DNA of 20,220 nucleotides from Zoopage sp. CT-All. Its lineage: Eukaryota; Zoopagomycota; Zoopagomycetes; Zoopagales; Zoopagaceae. The DNA is taken from contig QZWS01000164.1 in NCBI GenBank assembly GCA_004114245.1, positions 1 to 20,220 of the forward strand. Direction: 5' to 3'. The position numbers and the translations under genes were made by a program. How positions within the stretch are numbered: the first letter of the stretch is position 1; every line of letters begins with the position of its first letter. Shown in pieces: positions 9,132 to 19,230 of this stretch. The notes under the pieces are model-generated. The model saw nothing but the letters and a program-made list of their open reading frames with translations. It had not been told where the DNA came from and made no database searches.

Positions 9132-9617
9132 ATGTCTGAATACTGCCCCGTCTACGCCCCATTTTTCGGCGCTATGGGCTGCGCCTTTGCAATCTCCCTC
9201 ACCTGCTTCGGCGCAGCCTACGGGACTGCAAAATCCGGCGTCGGCCTCTCCGCCATGGGCGTGCTACGACCTGATCTCATGATGAAGGCCATCGTCCCCG
9301 TCGTCATGGCCGGTATCGTTGCCATCTACGGCCTCGTCGTATCCGTGCTCATCTCCGATGGGCTGAAAATGAAGATGGCGCTGTTCACCAGTTTTATTCA
9401 GCTCGGCGCCGGGCTATCCGTGGGCTTGTCCGGGCTTGCCGCCGGGTTCGCCATCGGCATTGTCGGCGATGCCGGAGTGCGGGCCGTGGCACAGCAGCCC
9501 AGGCTGTTTGTCGGGATGATTTTGATTTTGATTTTCGCAGAAGTACTGGGACTATACGGGATGATTGTCGGCTTGATTCTGAATACCAAGGCCACCGGCG
9601 GTGAAGTCAAATGCTAG
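9132..9617 (+). CDS. VMA3: V-type ATPase proteolipid subunit c
   Basis: This 161-residue, intronless gene encodes the c-ring proteolipid of the vacuolar H+-ATPase Vo sector, which carries protons across the membrane. Four membrane helices are visible, forming two homologous hairpins ([20 protein letters not shown] and the [20 protein letters not shown] repeat). The essential carboxylate is Glu137 in [10 protein letters not shown], the same number as in yeast Vma3. [20 protein letters not shown] and [18 protein letters not shown] are family signatures. The length matches subunit c (about 160) rather than the longer c'' form. The minus-strand TRAP1 gene ends 72 bp downstream, so the two 3' UTRs probably overlap. 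Confidence 0.96.
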   Translation: MSEYCPVYAPFFGAMGCAFAISLTCFGAAYGTAKSGVGLSAMGVLRPDLMMKAIVPVVMAGIVAIYGLVVSVLISDGLKMKMALFTSFIQLGAGLSVGLSGLAAGFAIGIVGDAGVRAVAQQPRLFVGMILILIFAEVLGLYGMIVGLILNTKATGGEVKC

Positions 9618-9689
9618 GTGGTGTGGAGCTGGTGTGGATGCCGGGGACGGTATGTTGCAGATGTTGAATGGATCAATGCTTTTTCATAT

Positions 9690-11901
9690 CTAGTGCGTCT
9701 CTTCGACTGTCTCGGCCGCCACCTTCTTTCCCTCCTCCGTCTCGAGCACCCGCTCCAGCAGCTCGTTTAACCGCCCTAGCATGCTCCGCGGATCATCCAG
9801 CACTCCAGCGGCAATCAGCGCGTTATCCAGCACTTGCTGCGCCACCATTTCCGCCACCTCGGGTCGCGAAGCATATGCTGTTGCGAGTCCATGGATGACT
9901 CGATGCCGCGGATTAATTTCCAGCACTACCGGGGCCTCGGGGAGGTTGGCCATCGCCGGATTGCTGCCTGACAAGGCACGCATCAACTGTCGGCGCGCGG
10001 GCGAGGCGTGGCCGGTGACGATGGCCGGGTGCGTGGTCAGATGCGACACGCTCCGAATGTCTTTGACCCGCAATCCGTACGTCTCGCGGAGCTTGTCGCC
10101 GAGACTCTGGACCTCGTCATTGCTTAGCGCGGGCTCCAGCTCCTTCGATTCGCCGTCACGCTTGGCAGTCTCGCCCTGCTCGGCGAGAAATTTGATGGCT
10201 TCGTCAGAGTCCACGCTCACAAACGACCGTCCTTCCCATTCGCTCAACGCCTGCACCACATATTCGTCACGAGGATCGTACATGTATAGTACTTCAATGC
10301 CACGCTGCTTGAACGGTTCTACGTACGGGCTTTCGTCGGCGTACTGGCGGTTGCGCGAGAGCAAATAGAAAATGTGCTTGCTGTCTGGGGCATCGTCGGA
10401 CGCTTGGCGGGACGCGTACTCGGCGAGGGAGGTCAGCGCTTGAACCGGTTCCTCCTCGACCCCCTCCTCGACCCCCTCGCTCGTCTCGGCCAACGAGGAT
10501 TCGAATCGCAACAGCTTGGCAATGTCCTTGTTGTCAGTGTCCACGCACACGCCCTCCTTGATGAATATCCCGAAATCGGCAAAGAACCGCGCATATTTGG
10601 CTGCATCTCGCTTGGCCTCCTCCGTCAGCCATTTGATCACACGCGCGGTCAACACACGCCGAATCTTGCTTACTAGCAGCCCATCCTGCAGCAGCTCGCG
10701 TGACAAATTGAGTGGGATATCCTCGGAATCGACTGCGCCCTTGAGGAACCGCAGCCAGTCTGGGAGGATGGATTTGGCCTGTGGCTGGATGAGAACCTTG
10801 CGGGAATACAGCCCGACGCCGGTCTCAACCCGCTCCATGCGCGTTGCCTCGGCATTGAATCCAGGAACATAGAGCAGTGCAGAGATTTGCACCGGGGCGT
10901 CGATTTTGTAATGCAGCCGGAATCTTGGCTCGTCCCAACTGTTGTCCGCAATGAAGCGATAGAAATTCAAGTAGTGGGCATCCTCGATGCCTGCGGGAGT
11001 TTGCGCCCACAGCGCGGGTGTGGTGTTGATTGCGGTGCCGTCCACACGAACTGGGTATGCGATGAAATTGGAGTGCTTTTTGACCAGACCCTCGATGCGC
11101 ATTTTGTCCGTGAATTCCTTGCTGTCGGATTTGAGGCTGATGACTACCCGGGACCCGGATTTTGGCATCACCATGCTATCTTCAACCCGCGTCACAGTGT
11201 ACTCTCCAAGCCCATCGCTGGACCATCTGTACACGACGCCAGCCGTATCTCGCGCAGAGCGTGTGTAGACATCAACACGGGACCCAACCATAAATGCCGA
11301 GTAGAACCCCACCCCAAACTGCCCGATAATACTATCCCTTGATGCCGCAGACGATGAATTGCCATCAAGAGACTCGAGGAAGGACTTGGATCCTGATTTG
11401 GCAATCACGCCGAGGTTCTCTTTCAATTCCTCCAACGTCATACCAATCCCGTTGTCCTCGATTGTCAGCGTCCCCGCGTCCTTATCCAGGCTCACGTTGA
11501 TCTCCAAGGGGTGGTGGGCCTGCGTTTCCACCGCCGACTCGCTGCTGGCCGCGACCTCTGTGAGCCGATAATGACGGAGCTTCTCCAGCGCGTCGGAGGC
11601 GTTCGAGACGAGCTCGCGGAGAAAGACATCGCGTTCAGAGTACAGGCTGTTGGCAACAATGTGCAGGAGCTTTTGGGTTTCTGCTTTGAAGGCGTGCTTC
11701 TCCGCTGCGACATCGGAGGCGGTGGAGGCCGATCGGTGCAGGGGCGACATCTGCAAGAACGATGCCGGGCGGCGGATAGCGCCCAAGGAGGCCGCGCATG
11801 CGAGGACCCCTACATTGATTAGCACACAAGCAAGCCCAGTGGCAGCTACTGCATGGTCTTGGGGTTGATGTGAGGCGGACGGCGCGTCGGGCAGCAAGCA
11901 T
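9690..11901 (-). CDS. TRAP1: Mitochondrial Hsp90 chaperone TRAP1
   Basis: TRAP1 is the ATP-dependent Hsp90 of the mitochondrial matrix. The model has exons 11901-11850 and 11809-9690 with a 40-nt intron (GTAGCT, branch GCTAATC, end TGTAG), giving 723 residues. The long open frame has no ATG at its head. Splicing supplies one, and the joined N-terminus starts MLAARRAVRLTSTPRPC, an Arg-rich, acid-free presequence that continues to about residue 45. The GHKL ATPase motifs follow: YSERDVFLRELVSNASDAL, EDNGIGMT and GQFGVGFYSAFMVGSRVDVY. Middle-domain NLSRELLQ carries the conserved catalytic Arg. A Hsp90 C-terminal dimerisation domain follows, and there is no MEEVD tail, consistent with an organelle form. 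An acidic EGVEEGVEEE insert is encoded by a short repeat near 10460. Confidence 0.93.
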
Positions 11902-12239
11902 ATGTGATGTTGAGGAACGTCGTAGCTTGACTGCGAGGATCGCGGGTGTTGACGGTGCTGGTGATTGGCTTTCTAGATTGGTTGCAATGGGGATGCTACT
12001 GGAAGGGTTTCTGTAAAATGCGGCTTATGGATAAGGAGACACTGGCGTTAAAGAGCTGGCTCCTGTGCTGTCCGCCAGCCATATGAACAGGGTGCCATGT
12101 CCAAGGTATCCCTGGTATCATATTTAAGCTTATCAAACATGTATGAATTGGCAAATTAGAGCAGAGCAAAGCATCCAAGCAGGCAGTGGCCTTAATACTG
12201 GTCGGCGATCTGCTTCCCCTTCAAAATAAAACTAATCCC
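11902..12239. other. Divergent intergenic region, TRAP1 and TRF-like gene
   Basis: About 340 bp lie between the TRAP1 start (-) and the ATG at 12240 (+). It holds the paired CCAAT boxes on the TRAP1 side and an AT-rich stretch (CATATTTAAGCTTATC near 12120) on the other, which could serve as a TATA-like element. No gene is visible in it. Confidence 0.45.
11964..11981 (-). promoter_or_regulatory. Two CCAAT boxes upstream of TRAP1
   Basis: Two ATTGG sequences on the plus strand (11964-11968 and 11977-11981) read as CCAAT on the TRAP1 strand. They lie 63-80 bp upstream of its ATG and 13 bp apart. CCAAT boxes bound by the Hap/NF-Y complex are common in fungal promoters of mitochondrial genes. That these act here is inference. 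Confidence 0.4.
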
Positions 12240-15043
12240 ATGCCGTCACCAACGCCGACGCACGACCAGGGCCATAGCAATCAAGGCCACGTCGATTCTG
12301 AGCACAATGCGGGGCCATCAAAATCAACGGGAAACAGGATCGCGGCAGTGGTGATTCCAGTTGTGAAGTTGTCAGGGAGTTGGCGGCGGATCGGAGCCGA
12401 GGACCTTGACGACATAGTGGGCCAAGGTAAAGCCTTGACAAATGATTCACCCCAAAGATATTCAGGAAATTCTATTAAAGGTGCGTCGGTTGGAAGCAAG
12501 AGCTCGGCGAAAGGGGCTGATCTACATTCATCCGATGAACTGCATCCTCGCTCCTCGCAGCCACAGCTTGAGTTGCCATCATCAGAGATGCTACCGAAGG
12601 AAGCAGGCGACAGTAGTGGACCGAGTACGAAAGCAGTGATAGCTAAATCGAAATCGGGAAAACGCACACGGAGACAGGCGAAGTCACGCACCGTCCAGCA
12701 CTCCGTTGAACAGCTTACCCAGGAAGGATTGCTATCAAGTACAAGCGATGGTGAGGCACAAAAGGAAGTGACTCTGTCGGCGCCTTCGTGGTCCACGCAG
12801 GGGGCGTCCTCATCCAAGCAGACCAAATCGAGAGGTTGCACGCCAAAATCAACTCGTTCCACGGCGAAAGCGGCTTCATCAATCCTCGACACTGATAGCG
12901 ACTATGAAATGGAAGAGGTCGAGGCTCGGGAAGAAGCAGCATCAGACGCGAGCGTCAGCAACTTTCGTGACGGCTTTCTGTCCGTATCAGTATTAGAGAG
13001 CTTGAACGTGAGGTGTTCCGTGGCCGAGTTGAACATGTTGGAATACGCTGCTCATCGAGTAGCATGTGTGGTGCTAAAGCTGGATCACTGTACGTTGCGC
13101 GCAGCTAGTCCTCCGATGGTCGCCGCCGATGGTGAGAATGTCGCCGACACCTATCTTGAGGATGCCAATGGCGAGGACGCATTGCGGTTCTTCCTCGAGA
13201 CGTTTGAAAGTGAGCGCTCCGTAACAATTGTACAGCATTTCTGACTCTAGTTGATAGCGGTCCGCCAAGGATTTTCACAGCAAAGTATATTTATCAACGG
13301 CATCGCCCTGGCACGGTCCATTCATCACTTCCCTGCAGGTACAAGTGCAAAGGAAAGTATCGATAACGAATTCATGCATCACGCTCGAGACGTCGCTCAA
13401 AGATGCAATATCGCGTTAGTCGCACTTTCGCTTATACACGACCTTGGTTATTCTCGCCTACCACTCCATTACGCTCTTCGCTCTTTGGCCATGAATTTGT
13501 TGCCAATGATCAATTGGCGAAACGACATTCCTAGGGATAATGAGCTGATGCAGCTCATATTCGATTTGAAACGCCTTGCTATCGCTGTCAATACGACTGG
13601 CGAAGCCGACGGTGCATCGGTGTCACCAGCATTACTGGAAGATGTGCTTCCAATCGATATACCAAAGTTATTACAAACACAGTCTCAAGTAGTGAACCGC
13701 GCCGAAACTCAAGAAGAATATGATATAGAGCTTGCTTTCATCCAGAGGTGCCTCGATTTTCGCAGCAGGGTATGTTTGGTCCATATAAAATGGCATGGCC
13801 TATCCCGATGTAGTTGCAGCAACAAGAAGTGGAAGCTAGTGCCGAGAACGCGGACGAGGTGTTGGAACAACTGGGTCAGCTACTCGTGGACTGTTTCCAA
13901 AGGATGCCCTTGCCGCGTTTGATGGAGCTGCACGAGGCACCCAAGCGCACAGAGCATTGCCCAGTAGAAGAGTCCAACGACAATGTAAGCGCCAACGCGA
14001 GCTTTTTGCATGTCGCGAAGGATGACGACGTCGACGATACTGTACTCAAGCTACTTGGGCAAGTATTATTTGTGCATATTTTTGTATACTAACAACCTTG
14101 TGCAGTAATCGACGAGACATCTTTGAGCAAATCATCGGTATGGAAGATGATGAGTTGGAAGCACTGGTAGGGCAAGTTGACAATTCCACGAGCATGGATG
14201 CAAGTGGCATTATGGCAAAGCCGCTGCAAGAATTGCGCCGTGCCTTCACTCAATCTGTCAATCAACTGGAGTCTGTCATTCCAAGATGAATTTAAATGAT
14301 GCTGATAATATTTTAATAGGTCGACAGTGAGAGATCCTCTGGAGCAAATTTTGCAGAACGTTCCGCGGCATCTAACTGCGATCGAAAAGGGCAAACAGCC
14401 AGTGCAGAGGTATTTGGCCATTTTATGGCGGATAATTCTGACATGCTTGCCTAGTTACTTCAACAGACATGAATCGGCTGTGCGACTGACGTTTGACGAC
14501 TCCGAACCGGCAACAGCGTCTCTCAAAGGAAGGGATCGAGAACAAGTTCTTCAAGAGCCTGCCGATGATGAATTCAGATTCCTATCTGTCCAGTCCGTCG
14601 CAACCGAGCCTAGGCGCCATTTAAAAGCCACTTTGGACGACAATAATCAGCTTGGATCGAGCGCGAAACAGCAACTACCTGCCAGGGTACTGATTAATAT
14701 GCGAACACCGCCAGCGACACCTGTAAGCAAGAATCCGTCATCGGCTCGGACCATGGGGGCCGCAAACATGGTAACTCGGCGCCGTAAATGGACGGACGAG
14801 GAAGTTCAAGCAATCTGGCGGGGGCTAAACCGATACACTGTCAACGCGCAAATGTGTCGAACACTATGGGCACGGATCAAAACGCGCTACGGCACGCATC
14901 CTGGACAGCCACTGTATGGGCGAAGCAATACGCAGATCAAAGACAAGGCCATGCAGGTGCGGGAGCACATGGAGAGATATAAGGAAGAGTTGGGAGTGTG
15001 GGAATTCGCACCGCAAAGAAAGCGAAATCAGGGCGGTGCATAG
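12240..15043 (+). CDS. TRF/Tbf1-like protein with C-terminal telobox Myb domain
   Basis: This is probably a nuclear protein that binds telomeric TTAGGG-type repeats. The model has six exons, 12240-13209, 13258-13769, 13814-14058, 14106-14270, 14320-14409 and 14455-15043, giving 856 residues. The last 90 residues hold a single Myb repeat: RRRKWTDEEVQAIWRGLNRY, TLWARIKTRYG, then NTQIKDKAMQVREHM. The KDKA segment is the telobox signature of Tbf1/Taz1/TRF proteins, in which one Myb repeat sits at the C-terminus. The first 240 residues look disordered and Ser/Lys-rich, with a basic KSGKRTRRQAKSR near 140. Residues about 243-480 are helix-rich and lie where TRF proteins carry the TRFH dimerisation domain, but I cannot confirm that fold. 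Intron 3 uses a GC donor (GCAAGT). The fifth intron (14410-14454) is in frame without stops and may be retained. Confidence 0.7.
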
Positions 15044-15178
15044 GGCTTGGCTTGTGCGTATTGTTGCTTGTTTATGTAGGATTTGCAATCTGGCCGTGTT
15101 GCTTTTTGAAGCCACGTCATTGTGCCGCATCCAATTTCCCACGACCAACCTCCGCTTTCCTTCCCATCGCACCATAAG

Positions 15179-16268
15179 ATGCCCAAAACCTCCAACATTG
15201 AGCCCCTTTTTTGGTCCTACGTGCAGCAAAATGCTTTCCTGTGGTCCGATACACGCCACACGTTTGCAAATGTCCACGTGCAGAATCAGGCGAACCTTGT
15301 TGTTCTGCATTCTATACGAGCGCTGAAGCAGGCATACCATACAGCTGTGCAATTGCACTACGTCCCGAACATCACCTCCGAGATACAAAGAATATCGCCT
15401 ACTTTGTGGAAACATGGCATACGAATGGCAGTGCTTTTGGCGACATCAGAGTGGAACGCACAAGCAGAGAAGGAAGAGCTTTTGAGAATCTATGGGTGCG
15501 ACACCATTGACATATTTGTGGTTCTGTCCACTTGGTACCGGCCGTTATGGACCTACTACCTGCCTAAAAGTGTAAGCTTGGACATATCTTTTGCCGCTGC
15601 TCTCAGAAACGCTGAAAAGGCAGGCTTTGCTGCATAATTGCCAAACTCACATACTTACCAACATGGTATAGAAGGGTCGACAGACGAGTATTCCTTTCTA
15701 CAACCGATGCGAACCATTCTATGGCCTAACGAACTTTGCAGCAAGTCCATTTTGCATAAATGGCATACGTTGGATGACAGCCGAACATTACTGTACAGTC
15801 CATATGTCAAAACAGCGTTCAGATTAATCTGACCTAGTCCAATCACATAAGTTTCGAATTGATAGCAAGGCATTTAGTGTGGTTGCAAATCAGCCATCTC
15901 CGCGATTGGCATTTGAGAAGGCACGCGAGTTGGACAAGGAGATGCTACCATATTGGGAAGCGGCTGTTGGCACAGTTCCTCAAGCATCGACGTCCATTCA
16001 CAATATGATGGGTGAAGTCGCTAACTGCGTGCCCTTCAAAGAGGTTGTGATGGTTCGCGCATTGCTGGCCAAGTTTTCGCAGAACAAGTCGCTCTACCGC
16101 ATGCTACTTTCAACAGGGCGCCGTGAGCTTGTGGAGCATACGGCGAATGATGCCTACTGGGGCGATGCTGGCGATGGCTCGGGGAAGCGACGGCTAGGAT
16201 ATTGGCTGATGTGGGTGAGAAGTTTTATGTTTAGTCGACTGAAATGTGCTGGAATCAATGAAATCTAG
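15179..16268 (+). CDS. NADAR (YbiA/DUF1768) domain protein
   Basis: NADAR domains act on NAD/ADP-ribose-type or ribosylated substrates; bacterial YbiA is an N-glycosidase acting on riboflavin-pathway intermediates. The model has exons 15179-15571, 15672-15792 and 15838-16268 with introns of 100 nt (GTAAGC...TATAG) and 45 nt (GTACAG...CCTAG), giving 314 residues. The frames join to give the family pattern: IPFYNRCEPFYGLTNFAAS, MTAEHYFQSHKF (the EHYFQ Phe is formed across intron 2), SPRLAFEKARE, then LLSTGRRELVEHT, DAYWGDAGDGSGKRRLGYWL and MWVR. This splice-created EHYFQ..KF motif strongly supports the model. The first 131 residues are not recognised. The substrate is unknown. The stop at 16266-16268 abuts the decayed PdxT gene on the other strand. 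Confidence 0.8.
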
Positions 16269-16874
16269 GTGTACTTCTTACCATGGAGCCAAGTGGTGAA
16301 TGACGGCTTGCCGCGCCATGGATGCGTGAGGGTCGAGACAAGCTGGACAGGGCCGTTGAAGGACTCTGCTTGTCACCTATAGGCATTTGTCACCTATAGG
16401 CATTTCTCACCACCATGACGTCAGCACCCCCAGTCCAGTCACCTTGTTGCTCCCCTCCGAGGCTGTGGCGCTGGCAATGGAGCTGTGGACGGTGGAGGAG
16501 AGGAGAATAAGCCCGGTGCAGGTCCCCATAACTACTGGCGTTTTGCGCATGCGCGCTTGCAGCCAATCCCACAGGCCTGAGGACCACGCCAATAGCGACA
16601 TTGTGGTTGACTCGTCTCCTGGGATGATGAGTGCATCTGGATTGAGGGCGTCCAGGTCCCCGGTAGTGTGGATGAGGCACGTCATGATGTTCGAGGGGGA
16701 AGCGAGACGACCCAGGATGTGCGCATGCTCAGCAAAGGCACCCTGCAGCGCTAAATAGGGACGTCGATGCTGTATGATACAATGGGAGAGGGAAGTACCG
16801 AGAATGCCGATATGCCTCGTGGCTTTTTCTGACGCAAACCACCACGCCAGACATCCTAGACATTGACGACACAT
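16265..16874 (-). pseudogene. Decayed PdxT/SNO glutaminase of vitamin B6 synthesis
   Basis: This is the relic of the glutaminase subunit (PdxT in bacteria, Sno in yeast) of pyridoxal 5'-phosphate synthase. Read on the minus strand, a 48-nt intron at 16751-16798 (GTACTT...TTTAG) joins IGIL to ALQGAFAEHAHIL, the family start. DALIIPGDESTTMSLL and PVVMGTCTGLILL follow, with the nucleophile Cys in GTC. Then it breaks. One base is missing near 16421, shifting the frame inside GLGVL/DVMVVRNAY. A TGA at 16390-16392 stands where family members have Arg. A 17-bp duplication (16372-16405) shifts the frame again. Past the duplication QAESFNGPVQL is back in register, but the frame soon stops. The C-terminal His and Glu of the catalytic triad are absent. 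The only in-frame ATG adds about 20 atypical residues. Confidence 0.85.
16372..16405. repeat. 17-bp perfect tandem duplication
   Basis: GTCACCTATAGGCATTT occurs twice without a gap (16372-16388 and 16389-16405). It lies within the PdxT relic, and seventeen bases shift its frame. Removing one copy puts the conserved RNAY and QAESF segments back in one frame, so the duplication arose in former coding sequence. Confidence 0.95.
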
Positions 16875-17568
16875 GCGCTTTTACGCCGCCATTCTTGCCG
16901 CCGCCCTGGCCGCCACACTCCTCCTCGTCGGTGCCCCCAGCTCACCACTTGTCGCTGCTTCCCACACCGCCCCCCTCGCTGATGATCCCATCGCCTCCAA
17001 ACCATCGCACCACAAGTTCAAGCCCAAAAACCTCATGTTTTGGCGTAAAAAAAATCCCTCTGATTTGGGGTGGTGGTACCGTAAAACTAATGCTATCATG
17101 CGCCCACGCAAGACCGAAGGTAGCAAGGCAATTGCATGGCTCGATGCGGGCGTGCAAACATACCGCGACCAATTGGATGTCTTATATCAGCTATCTCATG
17201 GTTACCAAGCAGAGTATAGGGACGTGCTAACAGAAGATGGACTTGTTAAGAGCATGCCAGCAACTTTTGAGCTTCTTCTTAAGCAAGTGAAGATTGCGGG
17301 GTTTTTGATGTTCTTGGCAGGAAGTATTAGCCAAGGCGAATCATTTAGCAATTTCTCATATGCTTATGGTCGGGCTGCATCGCTTCTACCTAGGATAAAT
17401 CGGCTGTGTGCCAAGTTGAATGATGCGGTTAAATTGGATTTGTTGATTGCCAAGATGAAGGCTACCACCTGGAAGGGCAGGGAGGGCAAGGTTTCCGTCG
17501 TGTGGAGAGCTTTCTCAGCGGAAGAGAAAACATTGCTAGGAAAGCTGGGGGTGCTGGGAAAGGCTTGA
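16873..17568 (+). CDS. Orphan secreted protein
   Basis: I do not recognise this 231-residue protein. The N-terminus is a signal peptide with the hydrophobic run YAAILAAALAATLLLVGA and a likely cleavage near VAA/SH (residue 29). A short Pro/Ser/His segment follows, then a basic, aromatic-rich region (FKPKNLMFWRKKNPSDLGWW). The rest looks helical, with LDVLYQLSHGYQAEYRDVL and a hydrophobic helix VKIAGFLMFLAGSIS at about residues 136-150, which may be buried rather than a membrane span. Only one cysteine remains after cleavage. The first 40 codons are GC-rich and the remainder AT-richer. The ATG shares the palindrome CATG with the start of the PdxT relic on the other strand, so its promoter now lies within that relic. 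The gene is intronless. Confidence 0.7.
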   Translation: MRFYAAILAAALAATLLLVGAPSSPLVAASHTAPLADDPIASKPSHHKFKPKNLMFWRKKNPSDLGWWYRKTNAIMRPRKTEGSKAIAWLDAGVQTYRDQLDVLYQLSHGYQAEYRDVLTEDGLVKSMPATFELLLKQVKIAGFLMFLAGSISQGESFSNFSYAYGRAASLLPRINRLCAKLNDAVKLDLLIAKMKATTWKGREGKVSVVWRAFSAEEKTLLGKLGVLGKA

Positions 17569-18057
17569 TGGCAATATTGCATCTCCCATTTCTAATGGCA
17601 TAAATGTCTGCAGAATGTGCAGTGCTAGAGCAGTACTATTTCAATGTGCAACATAGCCAATCAGGATAGCTGAATGTGAATATGCTTGAAGATGTACCTG
17701 CAGGGCAGGGGCCTGCAGGCTTAGCGCCAGTGTCTCCCTGTCAGCCTAACGCATTGACAGCAGCACCGCCTCCTGTGCTGCAGCACAACCATCTATTTGG
17801 ATCGACAATGCAGACGGCAAGCTGCAGGCGGCGCCATCAGCTTGCAGTACGCACGGCCGTCGTCGCCTCGACAGATGTTGCATTTTTCTCAGCAGACCCG
17901 GGCTGGCTCTTTTCTCTCCACCTCCTCTACCCGTCGGTGCGTCCGCCGTCCGCCACGCGCGTTGCTCATCCTCCCTTGTTTAGACGCCCTCGCTCGCGTC
18001 TCTCGCCTGTGTTCATCCCACCCAACAACTACCCTCCCCACCCATCCTCTGACCACC
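17569..18057 (+). promoter_or_regulatory. Actin upstream region with CCAAT box and pyrimidine-rich leader
   Basis: The 490 bp before the actin ATG contain CCAATCA at 17657-17663, two CCTGCAGG palindromes (17697-17704 and 17712-17719), and a long pyrimidine-rich stretch from about 17880 to 18050 that ends in GACCACCATG, a strong start context. CT-rich leaders and CCAAT elements are typical of highly expressed fungal genes. Open frames through this stretch look like composition artefacts. Confidence 0.55.

Positions 18058-19230
<1,173 letters not shown>

Noticed and set aside
16269-16382. Extra terminal exon for the NADAR gene after a GTGAGA donor at 16215
   Set aside because: The joined reading is the antisense of the PdxT relic, and the unspliced end keeps the family's LM.VR motif, so the stop at 16266-16268 is preferred.
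16370-16450. Introns as the explanation for the PdxT frame breaks
   Set aside because: GT and AG dinucleotides exist (for example GTGACT...CTATAG), but splicing them removes the conserved DVMVVRNAY segment. Base loss plus duplication explains both flanks and keeps the motifs.
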